The notes: generated from the sequence alone by a model not told the origin. A DNA stretch of 64,000 nt from Hyphomicrobium sp. (GCA_003987725.1 RXJH01000003.1:1-64000), one strand, 5' to 3'; shown: positions 7,909-19,381, numbered from the stretch's first letter. Program-made: numbers and translations.

Positions 7909-9240
7909 TTGAAGCCTGCAAATTCAGATCCTGACCGGTCCGTCGGCTCAGGTTCCCCCGACAACTCTAATGACGACTTTAGCCTTGTCTCCGGGCAGGA
8001 AGAGTTACCGCTGCCGCCAAACCGCTTCGGCAACGGTGGCGAACGCCGGTTTCGCCAGAGAAGCCCGTCAAGGCCTGGCATTCTGTCGAACCGGCTGACG
8101 ACATCGTCGAGGATTGAACGCCCCGCCGAATGGCAGCGTCAGAGTTTCGACGAGCGGAATTTTTCCTCCGGATCCAATCGTCCGAACGAACAGATCTACG
8201 GCGCGCTCGATCTTGGGACGAACAACTGCCGCCTGCTTTTGGCGCGCCCGTCGCGGCGCGGCTTCCAGGTCGTCGATGCGTTCTCGCGTATCATTCGCCT
8301 CGGCGAAGGCGTGAGCCAGACGGGCCGTCTTTCCGACCTTGCCATGAACCGCACGCTGGATGCGCTCCGAGTCTGCGCCGGAAAACTGCACCGCCACCAT
8401 GTCTCAAGGACGCGCCTCGTCGCGACACAAGCCTGCCGTGTTGCCGCCAACGGATCGTCCTTCGTCGACAAGGTCAAAAACATCTTCGACCTCGATATCG
8501 AGATACTGACGCCGAAGACCGAGGCGCATCTCGCCGTCGCGGGTTGCGCGACGCTCATCGATCCCACCGCCGATTACGTGCTGGTGTTCGATATCGGTGG
8601 CGGCTCGTCCGAGATCGTATGGCTTGATCTGACGCGCCTCGGCTCCCGGCGCGACGTGTGGACCGGCCGCTCCGACGTCAATGATGCGATCGTCGCGTGG
8701 GAGTCGCTTCCGGTCGGCGTCGTGACGCTCGCCGAACACTTCGGCGGCCGCGAGGTCACGCAGGCAACCTTCGCGGCGATGTCGAAGGCCGTAACGGAGC
8801 TGCTTCTGCCGTTTGAAGCCAAGCATCGTTTCCGCGAGCTGATGGCCGGAAAGCCGGTACACTTCCTAGGTACGTCCGGAACGGTCACAACGATCGCCGG
8901 GGTCATGCTCGGGCTCGAGCGCTACGATCGCAAACGCGTCGATGGAATTTGGTTGAACGTCGGCGACATTGACGATGTAACGTCGAAGCTTCTCGGGCAA
9001 AGCTACGAGGAACGTATCTCGGAGCCGTGCATTGGCCGCGAGCGAGCCGATCTCGTGCTCGCCGGTTGCGCGATCCTCGATGCGATACTGAAATTGTGGC
9101 CCGCGGATCGCCTGCGTGTTGCTGACCGCGGACTGAGAGAAGGCATTTTGATGCAATTAATGATGGAAGACGGCGTCTGGCGTGCCGGACGCCGCCGGCG
9201 TGGACGCTCGAAGCGATCGAACGGCGCTGAGCAATCGTGA
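7909..9240 (+). CDS. ppx: Ppx/GppA family phosphatase (exopolyphosphatase)
   Basis: Sugar-kinase/Hsp70-fold phosphatase that hydrolyses polyphosphate or pppGpp. Near residue 100 is the phosphate-1 loop ALDLGTNNCRLL, followed by the phosphate-2 segment VFDIGGGSSEI. TTG at 7909 has GGAGAG upstream. About 95 residues before the catalytic domain are Ser/Pro/Arg-rich and probably disordered, unlike the usual start of the family. Length fits the short GppA-type lacking the C-terminal HD domain. Its stop overlaps the start of rlmE by four bases, so the two are translationally coupled. Confidence 0.9.
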   Translation: MKPANSDPDRSVGSGSPDNSNDDFSLVSGQEELPLPPNRFGNGGERRFRQRSPSRPGILSNRLTTSSRIERPAEWQRQSFDERNFSSGSNRPNEQIYGALDLGTNNCRLLLARPSRRGFQVVDAFSRIIRLGEGVSQTGRLSDLAMNRTLDALRVCAGKLHRHHVSRTRLVATQACRVAANGSSFVDKVKNIFDLDIEILTPKTEAHLAVAGCATLIDPTADYVLVFDIGGGSSEIVWLDLTRLGSRRDVWTGRSDVNDAIVAWESLPVGVVTLAEHFGGREVTQATFAAMSKAVTELLLPFEAKHRFRELMAGKPVHFLGTSGTVTTIAGVMLGLERYDRKRVDGIWLNVGDIDDVTSKLLGQSYEERISEPCIGRERADLVLAGCAILDAILKLWPADRLRVADRGLREGILMQLMMEDGVWRAGRRRRGRSKRSNGAEQS

Positions 9241-9995
9241 CAAGCAAGGGCAACAATAAAGGCGGCGGCGGCATCCGCAGCAGCCTGAGTGGTGGACAAC
9301 GCCAGCTTCGCACGAACGTGAAGACGGCGAGGAAGCGCTCCGCATCGTCGGCGCGCTGGCTTGAACGCCAGTTGAACGACCCCTACGTCGCGGCGTCCAA
9401 GCAGCAAGGCCTGCGCTCGCGCGCCGCATTCAAGCTGCGTGAGATCGATGCGCGCTATCATTTCCTGAAACCGGGTCAGCGCATTATTGACCTCGGTGCG
9501 GCGCCGGGTGGCTGGTCGCAGGAAGCGGCGGAGCGGGTCAAGGCGGCCGAGGGCAAGGGGCAGGTCGTCGCCATCGACTATTTGGATTTCGAGCCGATCA
9601 AAGGCGTCGAGATCATCCAAATGGACTTCACCGATCCGGACGCCGAAGACCTCTTGAAATCGCGTCTTCGCGGGGGCCGGGCCGATATCGTTCTATCCGA
9701 CATGGCCGCGCCGACGGTCGGTCACGCCAAGACCGATCACATACGCATCATGGGTCTTGCCGAAGCTGCAGCCGCTTTTGCCGCCGATGTCTTGGAGCCC
9801 GGCGGCGTCTTCCTCTGCAAAGTCTTCCAGGGCGGCACGGAACGCGACCTGCTCGACGCGCTGAAGCGCGATTTCAAGGTCGTGCGCCACGTAAAGCCGC
9901 CGGCCAGCCGTTCCGACAGTTCGGAGCTTTACGTGTTGGCGACGGGCTTTCGGGGAAAAAAGGAAGAGGGACCGGCCGAGCAGGATGCGGGCTAG
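9237..9995 (+). CDS. rlmE: 23S rRNA 2'-O-methyltransferase RlmE (FtsJ)
   Basis: SAM-dependent methyltransferase that modifies U2552 of 23S rRNA late in 50S assembly. Visible are the SAM motif IDLGAAPGGWSQ, DMAAPTVGHAKTDH with the catalytic Asp, and KVFQGG with the catalytic Lys. The N-terminal 35 residues are Gly/Ser/Arg/Lys-rich, as usual in alphaproteobacterial copies. GTG at 9237 overlaps the ppx stop. The C-terminal tail is charged (KKEEGPAEQ). Confidence 0.95.
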   Translation: MTSKGNNKGGGGIRSSLSGGQRQLRTNVKTARKRSASSARWLERQLNDPYVAASKQQGLRSRAAFKLREIDARYHFLKPGQRIIDLGAAPGGWSQEAAERVKAAEGKGQVVAIDYLDFEPIKGVEIIQMDFTDPDAEDLLKSRLRGGRADIVLSDMAAPTVGHAKTDHIRIMGLAEAAAAFAADVLEPGGVFLCKVFQGGTERDLLDALKRDFKVVRHVKPPASRSDSSELYVLATGFRGKKEEGPAEQDAG

Positions 9996-10159
9996 TGGCC
10001 TTGCTTCCCTTAGCACCGTGGCGGGAGCTACGCTCACATGCCCGCCAGCGGCCGAATCAGAAGCAAATCTCATGGGGGCTTTGAACCCCGTGCCGTCCGT
10101 TTGACAGCATTCTGCGACACCCCAATGACGACCGGGGCGCATTTTCCGCACTCCGTTGA

Positions 10160-11809
<1,650 letters not shown>

Positions 11810-11859
11810 GCTATTGAACCCGGAATTCGAACGAAGCGAACCGGCCAGAGGGAACATCA

Positions 11860-12282
11860 ATGACGGTCACTGATTTCCTGTTGCCGGTTTTCGTCGAAGT
11901 GGGGCTGACGTTGGTGCTCCTCGTTATGATGGCGATGGCGCGTACCAGATGTCTTACGAACGGCGAAGTCCGGCCGGGCGACATTGCGCTCGGTGAGCAG
12001 AAGTGGCCGACGAAGGTGACGCAGTATGCCAACGCCTTCAGAAACCAGTTCGAGCTCCCGGTCCTCTTTTATGTGCTCGTCGCCTTCATCTTGATCACTA
12101 GGGTCGGCGACGTGCTGCTGCTGGTTCTGGCGTGGTGCTTCGTCGTCACGCGCATCATCCACGCCTACATCCACGTGACGTACAACACCGTCCGCCATCG
12201 GGGAGCCATTTTTGGCCTTGGTGCGGTGGCGCTGATCGCGATGTGGATCGTCTTCGCCATTAAAATCCTGACCGGAATCTGA
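11860..12282 (+). CDS. MAPEG-family membrane protein
   Basis: A 140-aa protein with four predicted membrane helices and the family signature of an Asn/Arg/Glu-containing segment after helix 1 (AFRNQFELPVLFYVL). The MAPEG family includes glutathione-dependent membrane enzymes, but bacterial members of this type mostly have no known substrate. The start has GAGGGA 7 bases upstream. It lies 50 bp after guaB and 38 bp before rsmB on the same strand, so it may be co-transcribed. Confidence 0.88.
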   Translation: MTVTDFLLPVFVEVGLTLVLLVMMAMARTRCLTNGEVRPGDIALGEQKWPTKVTQYANAFRNQFELPVLFYVLVAFILITRVGDVLLLVLAWCFVVTRIIHAYIHVTYNTVRHRGAIFGLGAVALIAMWIVFAIKILTGI

Positions 12283-12320
12283 GACCGGCATCCGAAACTG
12301 GCACCTGAAATGATCTCTAT

Positions 12321-13610
12321 ATGAAACCCGGCGCACGCATCGCTGCGGCGATTGAGGTATTGGAATCCATCCTCAATCGCTATCAGCCCGTTTCGATTGC
12401 TTTGACCGACTGGGGCAAGGCGCACCGCTTCGCGGGTTCCGGAGACCGCAACGCCATCGGCGGAATGGTCTACGACGCCCTGCGCCGCCGCGCCTCGATC
12501 GCCTGGGCGCTCGGCGCCGACACGCCGCGCTCGCTCGCCATCGGTGCCGCGTCTTCGGCGCTGGGCCTGACGCCGGAAGCCGTCATCGCCGCCTGCGACG
12601 GAGCCGATCATTCGCCCGAGCCGTTGACCGATGCCGAAAAAGCCGGTCTGACACGTCCTCTGGATGCGGCGCCCGACCATGTCCAAGCCGACATTCCCGA
12701 ATGGTTGTGGCCGGCGTTTTCCGCCCAGTTTGGAGAGCGTGCTGTCGCCGAAGGCCAAGCCATGGCCCGCCGCGCGCCCGCCGATCTGAGGGTCAATACG
12801 CTGAAGGCGACGCGCGAAAAGGTCCTGAAGGCACTTGCGAGTTTCGGCGCCGAGCCGTGCGCCATTTCCCCGATCGGCGTCCGCGTGCCCCCGCCCGTCG
12901 GCGCGCAGCGTACGCCCAACCTGCAGGCCGAAGCGGCATTCCAGGCGGGCTGGTTCGAAATCCAGGACGAGGGCTCGCAGATCGCCGCGCTGCTCTCAGG
13001 CGCCGGGCCGAGGAAGCAGGTGCTCGATCTTTGCGCCGGCGCAGGCGGCAAGACCATGGCGCTCGCCGCGCTGATGCAGAACACCGGTCAGCTCTATGCC
13101 TACGACGCCGATCGCAATCAGCTGAAGCCGATCTTCGAGCGGGTGAAACGCGCGGGCGTTCGAAACCTGCAGGTGCTGCGCGCGGGAGACGAAGCCGCAG
13201 TCGACGCCCTTGGCCCGCGCTTCGATGTGGTCCTGGCCGATGCCCCCTGCACCGGAACGGGAACTTGGCGGCGGCGCCCCGACGCCAAATGGAAACTGAA
13301 GCCCGAGCAGCTCGACGCGCGCACGGCCGAGCAGCGGGCCGTGTTGAAGCGCGCCGCAGCGCTGGTGAAACCCGGCGGCCGTCTGGTTTACGTGACGTGC
13401 TCACTTCTTCCCGAAGAGAACACGGGGCAGATCGCCCGTTTTCTAGGCGAAAACGCTGAATTCCTTCCCATCCCGGTCGCGGAAATCTGGGACGCCGGCT
13501 CGGGCGATCTTCCGCCATCCGCAGACGGCCGGACCGATTCGTTACTGTTGACGCCCGAGCGCCATGGCACCGATGGCTTCTTCATCGCCGTTCTAGCGCG
13601 CAAGGCCTAA
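12321..13610 (+). CDS. rsmB: 16S rRNA cytosine-C5 methyltransferase RsmB
   Basis: SAM-dependent RNA m5C methyltransferase (Fmu/Sun/NOL1 family). Residues 1-150 are the NusB-like N-terminal domain in divergent form. SAM-binding DLCAGAGGKT is at 236-245, and the two family cysteines lie in DAPCTGTG (Cys310) and YVTCSLLPEEN (Cys360). Start ATG 12321 has only a weak ribosome site. RsmB normally targets C967; exact position here is inferred from the family. Confidence 0.9.
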   Translation: MKPGARIAAAIEVLESILNRYQPVSIALTDWGKAHRFAGSGDRNAIGGMVYDALRRRASIAWALGADTPRSLAIGAASSALGLTPEAVIAACDGADHSPEPLTDAEKAGLTRPLDAAPDHVQADIPEWLWPAFSAQFGERAVAEGQAMARRAPADLRVNTLKATREKVLKALASFGAEPCAISPIGVRVPPPVGAQRTPNLQAEAAFQAGWFEIQDEGSQIAALLSGAGPRKQVLDLCAGAGGKTMALAALMQNTGQLYAYDADRNQLKPIFERVKRAGVRNLQVLRAGDEAAVDALGPRFDVVLADAPCTGTGTWRRRPDAKWKLKPEQLDARTAEQRAVLKRAAALVKPGGRLVYVTCSLLPEENTGQIARFLGENAEFLPIPVAEIWDAGSGDLPPSADGRTDSLLLTPERHGTDGFFIAVLARKA

Positions 13611-13912
13611 GCCAAGTTTCTGTGGATTGCTCCGTGTAAGGTTCCTTCCGTCCCTCCCGGCGACGAATGGCAAATATCGTCCGTATTCGAACTCTTCCGG
13701 GAACTTTTTTGCCGCTCGTGTACTCCAGACATAAATTGTGAGCGCACAGTCATCACCGAAATGCCTACTTTTCGCCGTTGACATCGCACGCGACGAAACT
13801 ATCTGATGCAGGCGTTTGTCGCCGGCTCGCGGCAAATCGAGGGACAGGTGTCATGGTTCGCTTTTCGCGGTCACGCCGTGCCCACGCTCGTGAGGCCAAT
13901 TGAGGTCATTGA
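13611..13912. other. Intergenic region before the SET gene
   Basis: No gene is supported. It holds the likely promoter at 13778-13805 listed separately and about 100 bases of leader for the SET-domain gene. Confidence 0.55.
13778..13805 (+). promoter_or_regulatory. Candidate sigma-70 promoter for the SET gene
   Basis: A perfect -35 TTGACA at 13778 is followed after 16 bases by TATCTG, a partial -10. It lies about 105 bases before the ATG at 13913. The weak -10 keeps the confidence low. Confidence 0.3.
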
Positions 13913-14497
13913 ATGAGCGGCAGGCCCCACTCCTTCCTCACTCCGAAATGTGAAGTTCATTCGACTCCAGATCGCGGCGGCCACACCGTCGTCGCGCGAG
14001 AAGCCATCGCCAAGGGCGAGCTGATCGTCGTCTGGAGCGGAACGCTGATTTCCGGTGAAGAACTGCACGACATGCCCCAAACCGTGCGGAGATATTCGCT
14101 GCAGGTCGAGGAAAACCAATATCTGGTTTCCCTCTCCGACTGTGAGCCGCCGGATTACGTCAACCACAGCTGCGATCCGAATTCCGGTCTTTCCGGCCAG
14201 ATCACGCTCGTCGCCATGCGCGATATCCAGCCGGGCGAGGAAATCACCTACGATTACGCGATGAGCGACGGCTCTCCCTACGATGAGTTCGCCTGCTCGT
14301 GTGGCTCGCCCCACTGTCGCGGTCACGTTTCGGGAGATGACTGGATGCGGTCGGATCTTTGGCGTCGCTACGCGGGCTATTTCTCGCCCTACCTGCAGCG
14401 CCGGATCCTGGCAGCCGAAGCGCTTCGCTCGCTGGCAGCCAAGCGCCGCCGTTCGGCGCGGAAGCTCGCCGAACCCGTCGTGATCCCGGGAGAGTGA
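13913..14497 (+). CDS. SET-domain protein (lysine methyltransferase-like), 194 aa
   Basis: SET domains transfer methyl groups from SAM to protein lysines. The core motifs are present: NHSCDPN (84-90) and GEEITYDY (108-115), followed by a post-SET zinc-type pattern with Cys128, Cys130 and Cys135 (CSCGSPHC). The C-terminal 50 residues are basic. GAGGT 6-7 bases before ATG 13913 supports the start. A second SET gene converges on it from the other strand. Substrate unknown; a methyltransferase activity is inferred from intact motifs. Confidence 0.9.
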   Translation: MSGRPHSFLTPKCEVHSTPDRGGHTVVAREAIAKGELIVVWSGTLISGEELHDMPQTVRRYSLQVEENQYLVSLSDCEPPDYVNHSCDPNSGLSGQITLVAMRDIQPGEEITYDYAMSDGSPYDEFACSCGSPHCRGHVSGDDWMRSDLWRRYAGYFSPYLQRRILAAEALRSLAAKRRRSARKLAEPVVIPGE

Positions 14498-14514
14498 GCG
14501 GGCTGAAGCCCGCT
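14497..14514. terminator. Hairpin shared by two convergent SET genes
   Basis: AGCGGGC-TGAA-GCCCGCT forms a perfect 7-bp stem with a tetraloop. It begins in the stop codon of the forward gene and ends in the stop codon of the reverse gene, with ATTT after it on the plus strand. Probably a bidirectional terminator. Confidence 0.45.
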
Positions 14515-14908
14515 ATTTCCCACCGAGCTTCAACGTGACGTGCGCATCGAAAGTCCGGTAATCGCAGGTCATTTCTTCCCCGGCGCGAATATCGCGGAGG
14601 GCAATGTCGTATCCCTCGATTGCCCCCGGCTCATGGACACCCCCCGTGTTGGGTTCATCCGCGTGGTTCATGAAACGTGCGTTATCGGCGCAGAGCACAA
14701 ATAGGCCGCTCGCGTCATCGAGATAGGTGTGGTCGAGAATGTTCGAGCGTGCAGGCTCCGGCAGGCTGTCGATGTCGCGCTCGGTCAGCAGCCTGTCGAA
14801 ATCGCGCATGAAACGCCACGTTTCCGTGCCCTTGGGAATATCCTGAGCCGCGAAAAGGCCGATACCGGCGATAGCGCTGGGACCTAACCGTGTTCTGACC
14901 ATTAGCAT
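14513..14908 (-). CDS. Compact SET-domain protein, 131 aa
   Basis: A second SET domain, with NHADEPN (81-87) in place of the usual NHSCxPN and GEEMTCDY (110-117) for GEExxxDY. There is no post-SET cysteine cluster. ATG 14908 has GGAGGG about 8 bases upstream. At 131 aa it is little more than the SET core. The changed Cys/Ser in the NHSC motif may alter activity, though SAM and tyrosine contacts look kept. Convergent with the 194-aa SET gene, their stops 15 bases apart. Confidence 0.82.
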   Translation of the reverse strand: MLMVRTRLGPSAIAGIGLFAAQDIPKGTETWRFMRDFDRLLTERDIDSLPEPARSNILDHTYLDDASGLFVLCADNARFMNHADEPNTGGVHEPGAIEGYDIALRDIRAGEEMTCDYRTFDAHVTLKLGGK

Positions 14909-15068
14909 CGCTCAGCCCTCCAACTCCCATACCCCTCGCTAAAAATGTCACCAGTCCCGAGGGTCTCCTTTTGATCAAAAGTCATTCGATTGACGGACTG
15001 GAACCGGCTAGCTCTTATCGCGCGAGAAATCGGGGAAACTTTTTCATCGGACCGGGAAGGTCGGGGGA

Positions 15069-17072
15069 ATGGTCTATCTTCCGTTTGTCGATGGGCTGCG
15101 TGCACTCGCGATAATTGCCGTCGTCGCCTACCACGCTTTTCCGGGCGCGGTTACGGGCGGCTTCTCCGGCGTCGATGTTTTTTTCGTCATCTCAGGTTTC
15201 CTGATCACATCCCTCGTGGCGAATGAAATTTCGAACGGCAATTTTTCGCTCTATCGCTTTTTCGTCCGCCGCGCCCGCAGGCTGCTACCCGCAGCGTTCG
15301 TCTGCATGGTCGTCGTGACGGCGCTTGCCTGGTTCATCCTGCTGCCGGACGCCCTCTGGTACTACGGACGCAGCCTTCTCTCGTTTGTAGGACTTTACGC
15401 CAATTTCTTCTTCTATTGGACCGGCGGATATTTCTCCGCCCCCACCATTGAGAAGCCGCTTCTACATACCTGGTCGCTTTCCGTTGAAGATCAGTTCTAT
15501 CTGACGTGGCCCGTCTTCTTGATGTTGGCGGCGCCGTTTCTTTCGAAGCGCACCATTATCGGCATCGTGGTCCTAGCGATCGCGGCGTCACTCTGGTTGG
15601 CGGAAGCGAAGATCGCCGTCGATCAGGAATATGCGTTTTTCATGCTGCCAGCGCGTGCCTGGGAGCTTCTTTCCGGTGCGGCCCTGGCACTGGTCGCTCC
15701 GCAAATAAAATTTGGCAAAGCTGCAAGCGAGGCCTTGAGCATCGCCGGCCTGATGGCCGTTCTCGGAAGCTTCTTTCTCCTCGACCGGGGTTCTGAGTTC
15801 CCGGGCCTGAATGCGGCACCGGCCTGCGTCGGCACCCTCGCCATTCTCGCCGGCTGCACGTCAGAGAACGTTCTCTTGCGACGGGCGCTGAGTTCCCGGC
15901 CGCTGGTCTTCACCGGCTTGATTTCCTACTCGCTTTATCTCTGGCACTGGCCACTTCTCGCGCTCGCCAGTTATCGGCTCGAGCGGCCGCTGAATACGGA
16001 AGAGGCGTCGCTGATTGTTCTCGCCAGCGTGCTCGTCGCGGCGATTTCCTGGCATTGGATTGAGAAACCGTTCCGCGTTTCGCATCGTCCACCAGCAGGC
16101 GCGACGCATGATCCCCTCGATCTGAAGTTCGTCTCTGCCGCGGTCTCTTGTGTTCTGGTGATGCTCGCGGCCGCCGGCACCATCAAGGGCATGAAAGGCT
16201 TTCCCGAGCGGTTTGCACCCGAGACGCGCCGTATTTTAAGCGAACTCGTTGCCGGCAACCCGCATCGAATGGCGTGCGATGAATTCGAGAACGTCTTCGC
16301 CAACGACGAGATCTGCAACTTTGGAAAGCGGCGCACGCCTAAAGGCTCGTACGAAATCGCCCTCTTCGGTGACTCGATGGGTGATCACTGGGCACCGCTC
16401 GTCGCCAAGTATGCCGAGGATCATAATCTCGCCGGACGGCAGGTCACGAACGGTGGCTGCGCGTTGCTGTTCGATGTTTCGATCCCGGGTCAAGCCGAAG
16501 ACAAAGCTCGCGAGTGCGCCTCATACCAGAGCGCGGCGAAGACGTTCATCCAGCGCAATCCGGGCCTGAAGATCGCGGTCATTTCGGGGTTTTGGGAGAA
16601 ATGGCTGGCACTCTTGAATTCCGCCAGCGCCAATCCGCCGGATCGAACCGCCCGCGCCTTGTCGAATTTCGATCAGGCCCTGGAGACGACGGTGCGGACG
16701 TTCACCGATCGAGGCATCAAGGTTGTGATAATCGGCCAGATCCCGGTGTACGAAGATCTGCCCGTGCGCTGCATAATTAGGGAAGTAGAAAATCACCGTG
16801 ACGCTTCGGGGTGCGGCATGTCCAGGGAACAGGCTCTGGATCAAGTGAATTTGTCGAACGCTGCCTTGACGCGCGTGGCCGCGGCCAATCCCGGCGTCAG
16901 CCTGTCCTTGCCCGTCGAATATATGTGTCAGCAGGAACGGTGCTCACCCATAATGGATGGCGTCCTCCTCTATAGGAACGGGGGACACGTCAACCAATTT
17001 GGTTCGAGACTTTTGGAGCGGTTCGTAAAATTTCCTGAGGTTGCAGTAGAGCGCCAAGCCTCCCGGTTCTGA
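15069..17072 (+). CDS. Acyltransferase-3 / SGNH-domain membrane protein (OafA-like)
   Basis: About ten membrane helices of the acyltransferase-3 family make up residues 1-370, including the early DGLRALAIIAVVAYH with the conserved Arg and His, and RRARRLLPA. A periplasmic SGNH hydrolase-like domain follows, with the nucleophile block GDSMGDHW near residue 433. Such fusions move acyl (often acetyl) groups onto surface polysaccharides or O-antigen. The target here is unknown. ATG 15069 is preceded by a purine-rich GGGGGA. No sugar-biosynthesis genes flank it. Confidence 0.88.
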   Translation: MVYLPFVDGLRALAIIAVVAYHAFPGAVTGGFSGVDVFFVISGFLITSLVANEISNGNFSLYRFFVRRARRLLPAAFVCMVVVTALAWFILLPDALWYYGRSLLSFVGLYANFFFYWTGGYFSAPTIEKPLLHTWSLSVEDQFYLTWPVFLMLAAPFLSKRTIIGIVVLAIAASLWLAEAKIAVDQEYAFFMLPARAWELLSGAALALVAPQIKFGKAASEALSIAGLMAVLGSFFLLDRGSEFPGLNAAPACVGTLAILAGCTSENVLLRRALSSRPLVFTGLISYSLYLWHWPLLALASYRLERPLNTEEASLIVLASVLVAAISWHWIEKPFRVSHRPPAGATHDPLDLKFVSAAVSCVLVMLAAAGTIKGMKGFPERFAPETRRILSELVAGNPHRMACDEFENVFANDEICNFGKRRTPKGSYEIALFGDSMGDHWAPLVAKYAEDHNLAGRQVTNGGCALLFDVSIPGQAEDKARECASYQSAAKTFIQRNPGLKIAVISGFWEKWLALLNSASANPPDRTARALSNFDQALETTVRTFTDRGIKVVIIGQIPVYEDLPVRCIIREVENHRDASGCGMSREQALDQVNLSNAALTRVAAANPGVSLSLPVEYMCQQERCSPIMDGVLLYRNGGHVNQFGSRLLERFVKFPEVAVERQASRF

Positions 17073-17165
17073 CGCGTCCGCGGACGGCGCATCCGAACTG
17101 CGGTGTTCGGCGTTGAATAGCTCGCCCGGCCTAGTCGTAGGCCGGAGAAATGAGGAGCGGCGCCG

Positions 17166-17615
17166 TTGCGGAATATCGGATCACTCATCGTTTTCGCGGC
17201 GCTCGTCGCCATCGCAGCATCCTCCGGCGCCACGTTCATGCCCGGCGAATGGTACGCGGCGTTGAATAAGCCGGCTTGGACACCCCCCAATTGGATTTTT
17301 CCGGTCGCCTGGACCATCCTTTACATCATGATAGCCATCGCCGGCTGGCTGGCATGGAAAGCCGCGGGCTTCACCCATGCGATGGTAGTCTGGGGGCTGG
17401 CGCTGATCCTCAACGCGCTCTGGTCCTACATCATGTTCGGGCAGCACGAAATTTCGCTGGCGTTTCTGGAACTCGCTGGTCTCTGGATCGCCATCGTCCT
17501 TTTTATCGTGATGGCCTGGCGCATCGATCCCCGCGCCAGCTGGCTATTCGTCCCCTATCTCGCTTGGGTGACGTTTGCCGGAGCCTTGAATTTCGCGATT
17601 TGGCAGCTCAATTGA
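17166..17615 (+). CDS. tspO: TspO/MBR family tryptophan-rich sensory protein
   Basis: Five-helix membrane protein, 149 aa, with the hallmark Trp-rich motifs WYAALNKPAWTPPNW and ALNFAIWQLN. TspO proteins bind porphyrins and modulate tetrapyrrole or stress responses in alphaproteobacteria. The start is TTG at 17166 with GAGGAGC about 7 bases upstream. It stands alone between the acyltransferase and guaA. Confidence 0.92.
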   Translation: MRNIGSLIVFAALVAIAASSGATFMPGEWYAALNKPAWTPPNWIFPVAWTILYIMIAIAGWLAWKAAGFTHAMVVWGLALILNALWSYIMFGQHEISLAFLELAGLWIAIVLFIVMAWRIDPRASWLFVPYLAWVTFAGALNFAIWQLN

Positions 17616-17747
17616 CGTAGGCCCCGGCCCGGAAACGGCCATTCCCGCGGCCGGGCTGCACTGTCGCAGCGGGACGGCCCCGGCAGACATTGCGGCAGCC
17701 GCCGTCTTCGCGTAGGGGATGGCCTTGAACAGAGGCTCGCCCCGACT

Positions 17748-19295
17748 TTGACCGACGCCGTTCTCATCATCGATTTTGGAAGCCAGGTGACGCAGCTCAT
17801 CGCGCGACGCGTGCGCGAAGCCGGTGTCTATTCGGAAATCCACCCGTTTCAGAACGCTGCGGAAGCGTTCGTCAAGCTGAAGCCCAAGGCCGTCATCCTG
17901 TCGGGTGGACCGGCGTCCGTGACCGAGACGAATTCACCGCGCGCACCCGACGCCGTCTTCGCATCGGGCATCCCGGTCTTCGGTATCTGCTACGGCCAGC
18001 AAACCATGGCCGAACAACTCGGCGGCAAGGTCGAAAGCGGCCTCGACCGGGAATTCGGCCGCGCCTTCCTTTCGATCGGTAAACCCAGTCCGCTGTTCGA
18101 TGGCGCATGGGCACCCGGCGAGCGCCACCAGGTCTGGATGAGCCACGGCGACCGCGTCACGCGCTTGCCCGAAGGCTTCGAGGTCATCGCGACGAGCGAG
18201 AACGCCCCGTTCGCGGCCGTTGCCGACGAGAAGCGGCGCTTCTACGCCGTCCAGTTCCACCCCGAGGTGGTCCATACGCCCGACGGCGCCAAGCTCATAG
18301 CGAACTTCGTCCACAACATCGCGGGTCTGAAATCCGATTGGACGATGGCCGCCTACCGGCGCGAGATGATCGCAAAAATCCGCCGCCAGGTCGGCAAGGG
18401 TCGCGTCATCTGTGGATTGTCAGGCGGCGTCGATAGTGCCGTTGCGGCCGTCCTTATTCACGAGGCAATCGGCGATCAGCTCACCTGCGTCTTCGTCGAT
18501 CATGGCCTGATGCGGCAAGGCGAGGCGGACGAGGTCGTCGGCCTCTTCCGCGATCACTACAACATTCCACTCGTCCACGTGGACGCCTCCGAGCAGTTTC
18601 TGAAGGCTCTCGAGGGCGTCTCCGATCCCGAGACGAAGCGAAAAACGATCGGCAAGCACTTCATCGACGTCTTCGAGGCCGAGGCTGGCAAGATCGGCGG
18701 CGCCGAATTCCTGGCGCAGGGCACGCTCTACCCCGACGTCATCGAAAGCGTCTCGTTCACCGGCGGCCCGTCGGTGACGATCAAGTCGCATCACAACGTT
18801 GGCGGTTTGCCCGAGCGCATGAACATGAAGCTCGTTGAACCGCTGCGCGAGCTCTTTAAGGATGAAGTCCGCGCGCTCGGCCGCGAGCTCGGATTGCCGG
18901 AAGCCTTCGTCGGCCGTCATCCGTTCCCCGGACCGGGTCTCGCGATCCGCATTCCGGGCGAGATCACGCGCGAGAAGCTCGAGATCTTGCGCAAGGCCGA
19001 TGCCGTCTACCTCGATGAGATCCGCCGCGCCGGTCTTTACGATGCCATCTGGCAAGCCTTCGCCGTTCTATTGCCCGTCCGCACCGTTGGCGTCATGGGC
19101 GACGGCAGAACCTACGATCACGTACTAGGACTTCGCGCCGTAACCTCCGTCGACGGCATGACCGCCGACTTCTACCACTTCGACATGGCGTTCCTCGGCC
19201 GCGTCGCGACGCGCATCATCAACGAAGTCCGCGGCGTCAATCGCGTCGTGTATGACGTCACCTCGAAGCCGCCCGGCACGATCGAGTGGGAATGA
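17748..19295 (+). CDS. guaA: GMP synthase (glutamine-hydrolysing)
   Basis: Converts XMP to GMP with ATP and glutamine. Residues 1-190 are the class I amidotransferase domain (nucleophile in GICYGQQT, His/Glu in FHPEV). The ATP-pyrophosphatase P-loop is [10 protein letters not shown], and the C-terminal dimerisation domain ends PPGTIEWE, the usual GuaA end. Start TTG at 17748. 515 aa is standard. guaB lies about 6 kb upstream on the same strand. Confidence 0.97.
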   Translation: MTDAVLIIDFGSQVTQLIARRVREAGVYSEIHPFQNAAEAFVKLKPKAVILSGGPASVTETNSPRAPDAVFASGIPVFGICYGQQTMAEQLGGKVESGLDREFGRAFLSIGKPSPLFDGAWAPGERHQVWMSHGDRVTRLPEGFEVIATSENAPFAAVADEKRRFYAVQFHPEVVHTPDGAKLIANFVHNIAGLKSDWTMAAYRREMIAKIRRQVGKGRVICGLSGGVDSAVAAVLIHEAIGDQLTCVFVDHGLMRQGEADEVVGLFRDHYNIPLVHVDASEQFLKALEGVSDPETKRKTIGKHFIDVFEAEAGKIGGAEFLAQGTLYPDVIESVSFTGGPSVTIKSHHNVGGLPERMNMKLVEPLRELFKDEVRALGRELGLPEAFVGRHPFPGPGLAIRIPGEITREKLEILRKADAVYLDEIRRAGLYDAIWQAFAVLLPVRTVGVMGDGRTYDHVLGLRAVTSVDGMTADFYHFDMAFLGRVATRIINEVRGVNRVVYDVTSKPPGTIEWE

Positions 19296-19360
19296 AATCG
19301 TTCGCGACTGCGCCGGACCGGATCGGCAGCGCCTGATCTTGTTGGGTTGCGATTTTGGAT

Positions 19361-19381
19361 CGCCCGCAACTGATGCGGGCG
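19361..19381 (+). terminator. Hairpin downstream of guaA
   Basis: CGCCCGCA-ACTGA-TGCGGGCG is a perfect 8-bp stem 66 bases after the guaA stop. There is no U-run after it, so it may terminate through Rho or only protect the 3' end. Confidence 0.4.

Noticed and set aside
13593-13835. 80-codon minus-strand open frame between rsmB and the SET gene
   Set aside because: No ribosome site, it overlaps the end of rsmB, and it has no family look.
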